The position numbers and the translations under genes are program-made. The notes under the pieces were generated by a model. The model did not search any database and had not been told where the DNA came from. It was given only the letters and a program-made list of their open reading frames with translations. Shown here piece by piece: positions 1-10,021 of a stretch of 64,000 bases of DNA. Source of the stretch: Taxillus chinensis (taxonomy: Eukaryota > Streptophyta > Magnoliopsida > Santalales > Loranthaceae); assembly GCA_023512835.1 (NCBI GenBank), contig JAKCVP010000011.1, forward strand, positions 276,209 to 340,208. The letters are read 5' to 3'. How positions within the stretch are numbered: the stretch's first letter is position 1; every line of letters starts with the position of its first letter.

Positions 1-242
1 CGCATCTCCGTACAGCTTGTACTGGGTGTGGGACTGGTCGTCTGTCGCTACCGCTGAGACGAATTCTTGGAGTCAGCTCTATACATCTTGCATGGATATC
101 AATGCCCGTTCCAGCTGACGCACCTCTCGTCGACAAGCTCTGCTGACACGAACTGACCTTGTGAGGAGGGCGACTTGATCAAAGGCTGGCCAGATGGATT
201 CGGGCGGAAGACGGAGATGGAACGCTGTGTGATGGTGCTGAC

Positions 243-308
243 CAGGGACTGGTCCCTGCGATACGCCCTGCTGGATTACGCTACAGCGGTGATGCGATGT
301 ATATAAAG
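243..308 (+). promoter_or_regulatory. TATA-box promoter with upstream palindrome
   Basis: A TATA box (TATATAAAG) lies at 300-308, followed by a pyrimidine-rich stretch leading to the ATG at 434 of the Cys-rich gene. About 40 bp upstream of it is a palindrome at 243-258 with 7-bp arms (CAGGGAC / GTCCCTG) around a 2-bp centre, a plausible dimeric regulator site. The TATA call rests on motif and position; the operator role is inference. Confidence 0.45.
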
Positions 309-433
309 AACAAAATGCCCTGCCGCCATCTCTCGTCTTCTACGTCTCTTCTGCATCCGCTGTTCCTGCCTCTCTGCCGACTCACTTGGCTGTCGTCCCC
401 CTCCATTTAGATTCATCAATTGTCGGTAGGATC

Positions 434-958
434 ATGCCGCCTGCTTGCGCTTCGGCTTCTTGGGGCAGAGTCTCCCATGTTGATGCTGAGGAAGTGGTTG
501 TGCGATTCCAGAGGAGTCGAAATCGACTCCAGTGCTGCCATTGTGGATTCCGCGGCGCCGACCAGGACAATGACAGCTCTGACCATTTCCATGCTGCACG
601 GGACTGCGGTCACTATTGTTGCTACGACTGTGCCATCGAGGCTTGTGATAACGGTGGTTGTCGATGCATGTTCTGCAAGGACCGCCAGAAGCGCCCAGCC
701 CAACCGATTCACTGCACTGGGCAGGGCTCTGACGGCATGAACTGTGCGACATGCACGCGCTCTTGCTCACGGATGGTTTGCTGCAAAAGCTGTCGTAAGT
801 TGTACCCATCGAGGACATGTGACCGTGTTGCCCATCTCATACCACCAGGCAACTGTGTCATATGTTGGGATTGCTTCCAAACGTGGGTTTCGACCACCCC
901 CTCTCGAACGTATCCTGCGTTTCCTGCCGTGGGCAGAGTGCCGATATCTTGGTGGTAG
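434..958 (+). CDS. Cys-rich RING-like zinc-finger protein
   Basis: The first in-frame ATG is at 434; a longer frame begins at a TTG at 386. The protein is about 174 residues. Its middle holds a RING-like ligand series: a CxxC pair, about 20 acidic residues, then RDCGHYCCYDC and CRCMFC. Further pairs (CATC, CKSC, CVICWDC) follow. A strong donor (GTAAGT at 795) and a CAG acceptor at 848 would remove exactly 54 nt in frame, so splicing is possible but not provable. RING proteins often act as E3 ubiquitin ligases; that role is only an analogy here. No close family was recognised, and the last 25 residues look non-conserved, so the true end may differ. Confidence 0.5.
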   Translation: MPPACASASWGRVSHVDAEEVVVRFQRSRNRLQCCHCGFRGADQDNDSSDHFHAARDCGHYCCYDCAIEACDNGGCRCMFCKDRQKRPAQPIHCTGQGSDGMNCATCTRSCSRMVCCKSCRKLYPSRTCDRVAHLIPPGNCVICWDCFQTWVSTTPSRTYPAFPAVGRVPISWW

Positions 959-1346
959 CCATGGAGAGCGACGAGATTCGATTCAGCTCAGAAAATGCAG
1001 GGTCGATCCTCACCACTTGGGTACAATGCGGCAGCGCTTCGATTCGCCGATGTGTCGTCATGAATTGAGCACGCGGATGTCTTTACTTCGGCGAACGATG
1101 GATCTTGCATTCATCCACATCTCCTTCCCATCTTTCTCTTTGAAGCTTATTGCCGTATCTGCTCAAATCCATGTGAAATTTCGAAACAAAGGTCCGTCAC
1201 AGATTCACGCCGGCACGTGAGGAACATATGAATCGTGTTGCAGAATCAATGTATGAACCTAGTCTACAGTCGCTTTCCTCACATAAATTCATCACCATTC
1301 GGGCAAACTTCTTATCTTATGGACTCGTATCTCCGCACACGCATCC
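959..1346. other. Intergenic, no gene seen
   Basis: It lies between the converging Cys-rich gene and the captain relic. Only short overlapping frames are present and nothing recognisable was seen. Confidence 0.5.
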
Positions 1347-2758
1347 TTAGGCACGCAATTTGATGCCGTGAACTCGCTGGACATGATTCTTAAAATGCTG
1401 AAGGTGAGTCAGAACGACCTTCTGCTGCCGACACCGGGGATGAGGGCAATGCACCAGCGCCGCCGCATCGAGTTTCTGCAGGTGCTTCATCTGGACATGA
1501 TCCACTAGTTTCGACGAACGTGTCCAGGCGAACTGGCGGTCCTGAAGTGGGAGCGAATCATCGCCAAGGCAGAAGATGCACTGAAACCCGTCGCAGCGCA
1601 GGGGAGGAGTGGGCGGTGCTTCGTCCACTGATGGCGTCTCCATCCGCTTCGAGGCTGGTTCGTGATGGTTGACAGCCGGGGTCAACGCCGTCCACTGGCG
1701 CTGTCGATTCTCTCGTCGGTCGCACAGCTTCGCCATGGCATCGATAAGCTGCGCTCTAAGGCCTCGGGGGGAGATGCGTTCCTCATGAGGCAGATGTTGG
1801 AGGTGAGCACACGTGCGACCTTGATGCGCTCGTGGATTTGCATCATTGGCATCTGCAATTCAGTGCTGGTGGTTTTCTCCCCCCTCGGAGCTGTGTCTGG
1901 ATGGTGGTGTAACGCTCCAGGGAACCGGTAGTAGTAATGCAGAGAACTGCCAGCAGTGCCTACTGCACTACTACAGCGCTGGACGGGACTTTCTCGCGTA
2001 GTCTTCCCTAGTGAGATTGCTAGAGGGTAGCTCTGCGGCAAGGGACAAGTATTCGTAGTAGATATGAGATAAGCTTGGTAACACTCTTGGGTGGAACACC
2101 AAAGGTTGGGTACAGGCGTAAGTGCGTTACTCAATTGTAGGGATCAAGTACAAATGAATTCTGAATTGACCGATGGCCAACAACTATCTATGAAGGTGTT
2201 GCCCATCTATATACCCAGTTGGTCGCAAGGTTAGCGTGCGACCGGCTAGTCACGTGACTTGTGATCATGTTCCTAGCTGAGTCATCATGATGTCGGGGTC
2301 CGTAAGCTCCGTTGTTGTAGGCCTTCTTCCAGGCCGTAACAGGTGGCTGCATCGGCGGTGGCAAAGTGTTTGGCTCTTGCGGACGCAAGCGCACGATTTC
2401 GAAGCTTCACCTTGTCTGACTGCAGTCGTTTCTGGAGTTCGCCAAGAACGCAAGCGAGCCGGCGACCCTTTTAATCGTCTTCACACCCGGATCTGCCTTC
2501 CTGCGCATTCCCGCGAAGGTGCCTCCGGAGCTCAGCAAGCTTCTTCAGTTTCTTCTGGATCTTTGGATGATGCGATATCGCTTCCACCTGTTCTGAAGAG
2601 AGTTTAGTAGGCGCAGTCGGATCGAGATTCAAGCCCATATGGCCCATCGTCTTCATCAGATTATCACGGTATGGTGTGCCCAAGAATGCGGCTTGAATGT
2701 CGACCCGAATGCGCTCATTGATATAAGCATCGAACGTACGTTGATTCCGGTGGTCCAT
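1347..2758 (-). pseudogene. DUF3435 tyrosine recombinase (Starship captain) relic, cut by solo LTR
   Basis: Read on the minus strand this is the C-terminal half of a DUF3435 protein. The piece at 2758-2471 contains the post-catalytic stretch TFDAYINERIRVDIQAAFLG, equivalent to the region after the catalytic Tyr in the captain at 45.2 kb. The frame continues through a basic helix (LQKRLQSDKVKLRNRALAS) to 2347, where a solo LTR (1908-2341) interrupts it. It resumes at about 1900 with ERIKVARVL, suffers a frameshift near 1770, and ends with two intact C2H2-type fingers at 1600-1347 (FQCIFCLGD.. HVQMKH, and HCPHPRC.. HFKNHVQRVHG). DUF3435 proteins mobilise Starship elements; this copy cannot be active. 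Upstream, around 2760-2890, a degenerate match to the RRGxANA catalytic segment is visible with stops. Family identification is firm; the exact 5' limit is not. Confidence 0.75.
1908..2341 (-). mobile_element. Solo LTR, copy 1 (434 bp, TSD GGTGG)
   Basis: On the minus strand it begins TGTTACGG and ends GCGTTACA. It is flanked by a perfect 5-bp target duplication, GGTGG at 1903-1907 and 2342-2346. TG..CA termini, this length and a 5-bp duplication fit a solo LTR of a Ty3- or Ty1-type retrotransposon, left after LTR-LTR recombination. It is inserted inside the captain relic: the captain frame can be followed up to one side and picked up on the other. It is similar over its full length to the reverse complement of 2900-3330, with most differences being transitions. 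Confidence 0.85.
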
Positions 2759-2899
2759 GATCGATATTTACTCCCGTACGTCTTTCCGCACAGCTCGTTG
2801 CAGCCGGGCACGCCGTGGACTCATCCTAATCTAGGCGATTGCACCATTCTCCACCGCTACACACCCTTGTTGCATATGGGACGATCAGTGCCAGGCATG

Positions 2900-3330
2900 T
2901 GTTACGGTCTGAAAGAAGGCCCACCCTAGCGGAGACTACGGACTCCGACTCCACGATGACCCAGCAATACCAAACCACGAGTCACGTATCTAGCGGTAGC
3001 AGGTGAGCCCTGCGACCAAGCATGTATATAGATAGGCAACACCTTCGTAGATAGTTGTTGGCCATCGATCAATTCAGAATTCATTTGTACTTGATCCCTA
3101 TATTTGAGTAACGCACTTACGCCTATACCTAATCTTTGGTATTCCACCTAAGAGTATTACCAAGCTTATCTTATATCTACTACGAATACTTGTCCCTTGC
3201 CGCAGAGCTGCCCTCTAGTATACTCACTAGGGAAGACTACGCGAGAAAATCCCGTCCAGCGCTGTAGTAGTGTAGTAGGCACTATAGGTAGTTCTCTGTA
3301 TTGCTACTACCGAATGCCTGGAGCGTTACA
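2900..3330 (+). mobile_element. Solo LTR, copy 2 (431 bp, TSD GCATG)
   Basis: It begins TGTTACGG and ends GCGTTACA, with a perfect 5-bp target duplication GCATG at 2895-2899 and 3331-3335. It belongs to the same family as the LTR at 1908-2341 but in the opposite orientation. The separate target duplications show two independent insertions rather than the two ends of one transposon. Many differences from copy 1 are C/T or G/A with the T/A in this copy (e.g. ATACAG for ATGCAG), compatible with repeat-induced point mutation. Confidence 0.85.
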
Positions 3331-3335
3331 GCATG

Positions 3336-4755
3336 ACCCGTCAAAGCCACAAGCAACTGGCACTGCAGCCGTGTTGTAGATCTACAAGCTCTAGGTAGGG
3401 TAGTCCATCTCTTCGGAGGAAACATTTTCCAAGTATTCCGAGTAGGAACGGCACACGGAAACAGCAACGCTAATATAGGTCTAGAGTGTGAGTCGTCACG
3501 GTTTGATAGTCATGTATCCGAAGCCATAGAGACCGATCACGATACAGCACGGCTCTCTCAGAAGACAGCGTTAAGGAGGGGATCCTCGCCCTCGCTGGCA
3601 ATGCTATAGAACTAGGTGGAAGCCCTTCCTCACACCTACGAGGCTAAACTACCGCTAGTACCGTCACTTATGGCGACTCGCAGGCAACTCCGGACGTGGG
3701 AGTAAGATCGAAGCTAGGATCAGCGGATCCCGGACATACGTGAACCAGCAAGTCCATCGTGGTGTCACTAGTGCTGTTGCTACGACATTATAGGACTGGC
3801 AACACCGCGCATCTCCTTCAGGGAAGATTCCATATCTGTGAAAGATCCTCTAGGAATGTTCGTGTCACCCAGTGGCGTTCTCAGGACGGAGAAGGCGAGA
3901 AGCATGGACCATCACTCGGTGCATGTTATCCAAACCAGGCGTGCCGGCTTGTCGCTAGCTATCAGAGGCTTTGTGTTCCGCAGAAAGCATAATAATGATG
4001 GTCCTAGGAAGGCCCGATAGTGGCGCAGGTACTCGCTTTGAGATCAACTTCCTGGGTGGAATAAGGGGTGACCGAACTATCAACTGGACTGCGGAAACAA
4101 GGGTGTACTTTCGGACGTACAAGGAGCTGGCCATTCTCGTCACATCGACTTCTATCACTCTCTCTCTTTGGCACATATTCAACCAACGCGTCAAGCTCCG
4201 ATAACCACTGACTGACTGTCTTCCGAACCTCGACCCCGACTGATATAGCATCGGCGTTCAATGGGCTTGGCTATCCTATGAAGCAATATTGATGAGTTGG
4301 ATCTATCACACGATATATACTGACGACAGGGGAGACGAGGCGTAAGGGAGCTTGACTATATAGGTAGAGATGAAACGAATAAATACTCGCAAGATATGAC
4401 GACGAAGGATAGTCTAAATTGATATAACGTACGGTCTCAGTCTTTCTCTTAACATCTCGCGCGGACCAATTCCGTCGTAAGCGATAAGCTCTGCTAATGG
4501 GAAGGATGGACAGGCTGTATTCAGGACTGATTCTCAAATGATCTAAGGAGGGGAAATCTGCTCAGCCATGGTAAAGAGCATATAGGGGATCTGAGTGATC
4601 ACCCGTTTGTCCACACCACCACTGCTTGCTCAGCGTCTTTTCTATCACCGCCGGCTCTACCGCTTTACGTAGTAAGCAAAGCGCCCGTCCTCCTATCCCG
4701 GTACGACCTAGAAGGGGAAAGACATACGAATCCTCCGCTCTTCGGGCTTGGCCGA
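3336..4755. other. Degenerate accessory DNA, no supported gene
   Basis: It holds short open frames on both strands with frequent stops. The minus frame at 4261-4004 has a helical, charged stretch but no family could be assigned. It probably contains the decayed 5' part of the left captain near 3340-3480. Confidence 0.4.
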
Positions 4756-5281
4756 TCATTCTCGTATATCTACCTTTTGAGAAAAGCTATGTCTCACTGT
4801 AAGCTCGGCTTCATGCATAATCCTTATCCAGAGGATTATATCAAGTTGCTCTTCGCCCTCTCTCGACCCAGATGCTAGCACTCCACGAGCATCACGATGA
4901 ACACCACAGAGGACGCCGAAACCATCGCATATGGAATCAAACTGGTCGCCAAAAAGGTGGAATTGCTCAATCTGGACCTTCCAGTGGTCTATTTTCACCA
5001 AACAGTGTTGCAGGGCAAGACCCATGGTCAGCGCCCTAGGCGAAGTACTAATAGCGACTCTTACTGAACACTTTTTGTAGCGGCTACAATGAATTACATC
5101 GAAAAACTGATAGCAGATAGGCTCGCCCGCTGCATTGAAGACCAAGACCAATCTGGTTCGCATCCACGAGCGATCGATCTCTGAGTACATCGAGTCGGGC
5201 TACGAGAAGACGGCCGCTGCTGGGGACTGCTCTCGTCGAGTCAAGAGGGCTACTGATGCGTCTCTTTTTACGAGAGTCCAC
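4756..5281 (-). pseudogene. Possible HeLo-like (prion-inhibition) domain fragment
   Basis: Two overlapping minus-strand frames appear to continue one another with a frame change. The first, from 5281, gives a Gly/Leu stretch ending in GLGLQCSG. The second gives AAGEPICYQFFDVIHC and then, after about 25 unconvincing residues, LQHCLVKIDHWKVQIEQFHL. This order (hydrophobic helix, Cys-aromatic segment, then LxxKLDxxxxRLxxW-like helix) resembles the start of fungal HeLo domains, which act in heterokaryon incompatibility as membrane-active modules. The match is by pattern only, key Arg/Trp positions are not conserved, and no downstream partner domain is seen. It could equally be an unrelated orphan. 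Confidence 0.3.
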
Positions 5282-6841
5282 AGCTTTTCACCGAGTCGGG
5301 CGCATAGTAGACCTAATTCGATCATAAATGAGCTTTGATAGCCCTATCCTCTGCACAAATTCATTGTTTCGTTACCATCGTCGGCGTCTTGTCACGACCT
5401 GTGGCCACTCATCTCTGTGTTTATTCCCTGACCGAGATGATCCTGAATAATCCGAACCTCAGGATCCCTGAGTCATTCGGAACACGCAATCTGATCGAAA
5501 GCGGTTCATGAGCAATGTGAAGCCGGTTCATGAGAGGGTATTGGACCTGCTCTGAGCCTGATACGCCGGACGCTATGGTTGCGATGAGTCATGTGTAGAT
5601 GACTGCATTCGTACCCGTCCCGTGTATGTGTCCATGAGAGTGACCGCCACTTTCAAAAGCGCGGAGAGAGCGGACACTCCCGATATCATGCCCACTGATC
5701 ACACTACACGGGTGCAAACGCTAATTCAGCCTTTTATCAGTCGTGACTAACGGGATGATACTACTCGGGGACGATCTGATTGAAGCTGAGAGGAGTACTC
5801 AGGTCAGGTATATATTCCTACTTGCGCTCCCTCTTCCATCCCTCATTAAAAACTCTTTACTTGTACAACAGTTTGACATCCTCTTTCGATGTCTAGGTCT
5901 ACCTATCGAGCACTACAAAATGTGCAAAATAGATACAGTCTTGCTTTAAAAACCCTCACGCCAACTTGCTCGACCCTTATGCAGAGACTGAAAAACACTA
6001 CGAACCTACGGAGCGCTGTGCTACGAACCTGATCGACCCCAGAGATGCTCGTCCAAAGAAGGAAGGGACGAGGCGGTTGGAAGAATAGTGGAAAATGATG
6101 TCGTCCAGATCTTGAAGTCTGGGCTAAACAAATTAGAATATGTCAGCGTTGTCGTACTCGGAGTGTCAGATGACTTTCCCTCAGACTCTGACAAGGATTT
6201 CTTCCGGAGGATTATCTATGGCAAAGATGAAGCCAACCCTACGCTTTCGTAACTTGCATCTATAGGCGGACTATTTCGAAATACGCGGCGACTTCGACAT
6301 CGATGAGATAGTAAGTTGATTCTGACCTCTCGCAACTGCCTCGCTAGTAACGCTAATCGCTTAAGAAGAGCCGGCCGTTGTCGTAAATCATGGGAGGGAA
6401 GAAGGCGCCTCGCGCATACTATTTATTATATCTCATTTGTTCGATATCAAACTTCTATGGTCCTCGGTAGGGAACTAGGCCAAAACCTCGCAGAATGAAT
6501 ACAAGTCATACTGTTGAATTTGAATCCAATTTTAAGATGAATTCTCACCTATCTCTATGCAAAACAACCTCAGTATACTCTCTTGGGATAGGTGATTCGT
6601 CTGGAAGGGCTACTATGCGTATATTCTCGGGCATTGCCGGCGTCGAGACAGAGGGTAGCTACATTGACCATTCTGCCGCCTCCCTCTTACAAGCTGGACG
6701 AGAGGTCTTACAGTCTACGCACGCCGTCGTTCGGTAGAAGCTGGCGCATGTCTCACGGCACGCTGAGTACCTGTGTCTCAGACATAGCCCTGGGTTTGGG
6801 ATACGGTAGCATACTGAGGGGGGTTCTGCCGCGGCCGAGGA
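5282..6841. other. Degenerate accessory DNA, no supported gene
   Basis: Short frames are interrupted by stops and isolated splice-like motifs (for example GTAAGT at 6311). A 45-codon stretch at about 6100-6250 rich in Asp/Ser is the most protein-like piece, but no family was recognised. Confidence 0.4.
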
Positions 6842-8098
6842 CTATTTCGTTCGATTTTGATACGCTCGAAACATCCTTCCTTTTAATTTAACAACGGCCG
6901 GCGCGCGGACAATCAACATAGAGCAAACGTCCAGGGCCCGTGATTCACGAGGCAAAAACGCTGGATAGCCCCAAGGATGACTTTTACCAGGGCAAATGGT
7001 CATTCTGGCGCAGACTATCCGATCAGATTTCCGCATCCCCTCATGCCGGGCGAAAACATCCCAGTGAAAGACTCGCTCAAGATCTATAGCCCTGAACCAC
7101 GGAGCTAAAGAGGCTGCCTCGTGCGCAACCGTGCTAAGCACGTTCTTATCATCCTCTGCGAGGCTTCGCACCGCTTTTCCAAGAAGCTGATTTCCAGGAC
7201 CACGGCTAGACCTCATCTTACGCAAGGGCATAGGAGTTGAGTAACTGATTCGTGACTCTAATCTCACCATCGATTTGCTGATATTGCGTGTAGATAACTC
7301 AGCGCACGACCTCATGAGAGCTCGAATCTCCTGTTGAAGCATACCTGCACCTTGGAAATGGATTCCGAGGCCTGTGAGCGAGTAAGGACGCTCTATCCAT
7401 GCCCATTCTTGTAGCTGGATCTGGCTTTTCATCTGCAGCGACTGCCACCGGCATTCGGTGCATTCTCGGGTGGATGGTTTGCAGCTGACACACTGCATAG
7501 TGCTGATGTCTACGCGAATAAACTCACTGGTGATGCCACAGCAGTCACGTAATGTTGGCTTTAACTTCCGAGGCTCGAAGTCGCCTCTTAGTCCGCTGAA
7601 TTCGGTTACCAAGAAGGGGACATCGCGCAAGATACCAGAACTATCCTCAGTCAAGGGGACAGTGCTATAGTATGGATCCAGGTGCCACTTGAAACGCTTT
7701 CTGATCTTTCGAATCTCACCGAGAGGTCGCGCTGATAAGGGGCCATGAATTGTATCCATATACAGCGTCCAACGGTCCCGAGTCTGATCGCTCCCAGAAG
7801 GGTCGATCCATGTCAGTTGGGCGCCAGACTTCAACTGTAGGTCATACAGACTTCCGGCGCCGGTCCCTCCGATGAAGCATTGAGAGGCCGATGAGGCAGC
7901 ACGTATGATAGCATCCAACGGATGATACGTGGTACTTGAGCCCCAGAAGAGGGCGACGGAATGTTGCTTGGGCGATCCAGGCTCACAGAGCATCCCGTAC
8001 AGAGCGAAATGGGTCTCAGAAGGAGCTTCGGGGTAATGAGAGTGAGCACTGGCTACGGCATGGAGATGGTAGTGCCACTCAATGCCGATGGAGCTCAA
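6842..8098 (-). CDS. Orphan 418-residue protein
   Basis: This is the longest uninterrupted frame in the left 20 kb: an ATG at 8098 and no visible need for introns. The N-terminal third has aromatic and Gly-rich segments (ALFWGSS, GGTGAGSLYDLQL), followed by a basic IRKIRKRFKWHLDPYY stretch. Around residue 200 there is a zinc-ribbon-like Cys cluster, CVSCKPSTRECTEC. The C-terminal half is basic and partly helical. No signal peptide or membrane segment is evident. I do not recognise the family. An intact frame of this length among decayed neighbours argues for a real gene or a recently lost one; it may be a Starship accessory orphan. Confidence 0.5.
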   Translation of the reverse strand: MSSIGIEWHYHLHAVASAHSHYPEAPSETHFALYGMLCEPGSPKQHSVALFWGSSTTYHPLDAIIRAASSASQCFIGGTGAGSLYDLQLKSGAQLTWIDPSGSDQTRDRWTLYMDTIHGPLSARPLGEIRKIRKRFKWHLDPYYSTVPLTEDSSGILRDVPFLVTEFSGLRGDFEPRKLKPTLRDCCGITSEFIRVDISTMQCVSCKPSTRECTECRWQSLQMKSQIQLQEWAWIERPYSLTGLGIHFQGAGMLQQEIRALMRSCAELSTRNISKSMVRLESRISYSTPMPLRKMRSSRGPGNQLLGKAVRSLAEDDKNVLSTVAHEAASLAPWFRAIDLERVFHWDVFARHEGMRKSDRIVCARMTICPGKSHPWGYPAFLPRESRALDVCSMLIVRAPAVVKLKGRMFRAYQNRTK

Positions 8099-8985
8099 GA
8101 AGCGGCTGAATTGAAAGAAACCGAGTGGAGATGGAGGTGACAGAAAGGACCACGGGGTACTCGGGCTGCTAAGTCCGGGGTAAAAGAACTCTGCCGCCTG
8201 TCCATAGCATGGAATTGTCTGACATTATGTCATAGCCCGTTTCAGTTGTGAGCTCATGGTTGTTAGGCGTCTTAGATGCCGTTCTGTGCATCGCCGCTAG
8301 GCAGAGACGGTATCTGCGATGGGACCGCTGGGATCCTCGCCGCATACGGCGATTGCGGTACGACATTACTGCAAGGGTACATAGGCCACGACCCTCCAGA
8401 TCACCTCCAACGGCAGACCCCGTCGACTCTTGTAGATCGGCATTTGACCGTGGATAATGACTAGGGCAAGGGAGGCAAGCACCGACAGGTGTAGCTGAGA
8501 GAGCAAGACGAGACGAAGGGTCCGGATACATATATTTATACCTAATAGTTCCCCCAAAAGAAACACTACCAAGTAATTCTAGACTTAGATCGGTAGAAGT
8601 GTGCGAGAGTCCTAACGCATTTGAAATACTAAGGCAAGTGATTGTGCTTAGCTGAACCTGTGGCACAAATCCCCGTGACAACGAGCAAATGAGAGTTACT
8701 TCTATTAGCCTCTGGACAGAGTAGTTGTTATATACAAATGGAACCCCTTATTGCTCTCAATACAGGCCTATTAAGTTCACTATACTACCATGGTACAGCA
8801 AATTGGTAATTTGCTGAGGTCACGTGCAGCGATCTAGGCTTTTGAGCCACAAACCTCTTGGTCTATCATCACGTGAAAGGAAGTTTGTGAACTCATATCT
8901 ACGCGTCGATCTGCCCTGCCGCCGATCAGCGACACTAACGCCCCACCCAGACTATCAGGCTCCAGCTCAGGCGGGCTGACGTACG
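8099..8985. other. Intergenic, no gene seen
   Basis: This is the upstream region of the 418-residue orphan. The minus frame at 8681-8169 lacks protein-like character. Two CACGTG-like sites (CACGTG at 8822, CACGTGA near 8872) lie here, without demonstrated function. Confidence 0.35.
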
Positions 8986-9416
8986 CTAGCCGCCCGTCTC
9001 ACTGTCCCGAGTGTGACTGGGTGGGGAGGAGTCAAATTCCCGTCCCCCATGGGTCAGGACCATGGGCTTCGGTGGCCCGAGGCAATGGCTGGGGATGACT
9101 CCGTTTGCCTGTATTACGATCAGCATATCAGCACGTACTGCTATAGCTACTGCCGTACCAGAAGATCATAGGGTGGTGGCCAGTGGGGATGATCGATGCT
9201 TGCGTACGTGTGCCATTTTCCTCTGTACTCGATCACAGTATAGACTTCGGCATCGCAGATTCGCTTCAGTTCATTGGCCTTCTTGTGAAAAGTGCGCATT
9301 CTTTTTCGGATCCGACATAGCCGTTGCCTATCAAGCTTTGCTTGGGTGGACGAGACTGGCGCCAATCTGCTCCGCGCTCTTAGAGTTGTGGGGGAAGGGC
9401 TTGTTAATTTGGTCAT
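8986..9416 (-). CDS. Short MADS-box-like protein (copy 1)
   Basis: Model: exon 1 9416-9159, intron 9158-9109 (50 nt, GTACGG..TACAG with CTGAT branch-like motifs), exon 2 9108-8986; 126 residues, frames join exactly. Exon 1 carries a MADS-type DNA-binding core: KRMRTFHKKANELKR, then CDAEVYTVIEYRGKWHTYAS, matching the SRF/MCM1 pattern (K/R-rich helix, FxKKAxEL, CDAxV, GK, YAS). It is followed by the WPP motif seen in small fungal MADS-like proteins, and the donor lies seven codons further. Exon 2 is short and Ser/Pro-rich. MADS proteins are dimeric transcription factors. The lack of a K-box or activation region suggests a small regulator. It shares its architecture with two other loci in this window (19.8 kb and 43.05 kb). 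Confidence 0.75.
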
Positions 9417-10021
9417 TTCAACAAAGATTCGATACGAAATTCCAATGGAGGTGTTAATGGGTGGTACCTTGTACTACATGCGCGAATATCCCAGAGGCTC
9501 ACAAGTGCTTTAAAAGTCACTCGCTTACACGTAGGCGCTGGTTTCTGGCCTACAGCGCTACAAATAACCACCATCGAGACAGCTTTGCGCCCGGTCCCAA
9601 AATAGTGATAGCTTAGTCCAGCGCTGATGCCTGAGCCTGCCTCGATGTCCATATAGAATCCCGACGAAGACGTGTAGCCGCGCGCGAACTGAGGTCGATA
9701 CCCGGGCGACTGATGTGTTCAAGCTCCTACCGCTCTAACAGTGCTTTCTGGTTCTCAATGCGATCAAGTTTCTAGCGTCCTTTCAGTTCCGGAGACAAGA
9801 TTTGAACCCTTCAGGCTCTCCGCATAAGATCACGACAGCTTAAAAGATACGGTTTATATTAGCAGGATAAAATCATGCGTGACCATGATAATAAGTTACA
9901 GCTCGATCACATACTCTTGTATGTGCTTCGTCCCCCTCGAAAGTCGGGATCCCGACCAGGCTTAGCAAGCTGTGACAGGTAGCGCTACTACGTCCTACCT
10001 CAGGCTCCCCTGAAGATACGG
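9417..10021. other. Intergenic with a tRNA-like B-box fragment
   Basis: No gene was seen. On the minus strand near 9790-9810, GGTTCAAATC resembles a pol III B-box with tRNA-like flanks, but no A-box or cloverleaf can be built, so it may be a decayed SINE or tRNA fragment. Confidence 0.35.

Noticed and set aside
1682..2134. Conserved peptide (LGKTTRESPVQRCSS) shared with a frame at 3197-3379 as a gene family
   Set aside because: Both frames lie within the two LTR copies; the similarity is that of the repeat, not of a coding gene.
1908..3330. The two 430-bp inverted copies as terminal inverted repeats of one 1.4-kb DNA transposon
   Set aside because: Each copy has its own perfect 5-bp target duplication (GGTGG, GCATG) and its own TG..CA ends, so they are two separate solo LTRs.
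9778..9850. tRNA gene on the minus strand (GGTTCAAATC)
   Set aside because: No acceptor pairing, A-box or D-arm could be built; at most a fragment.
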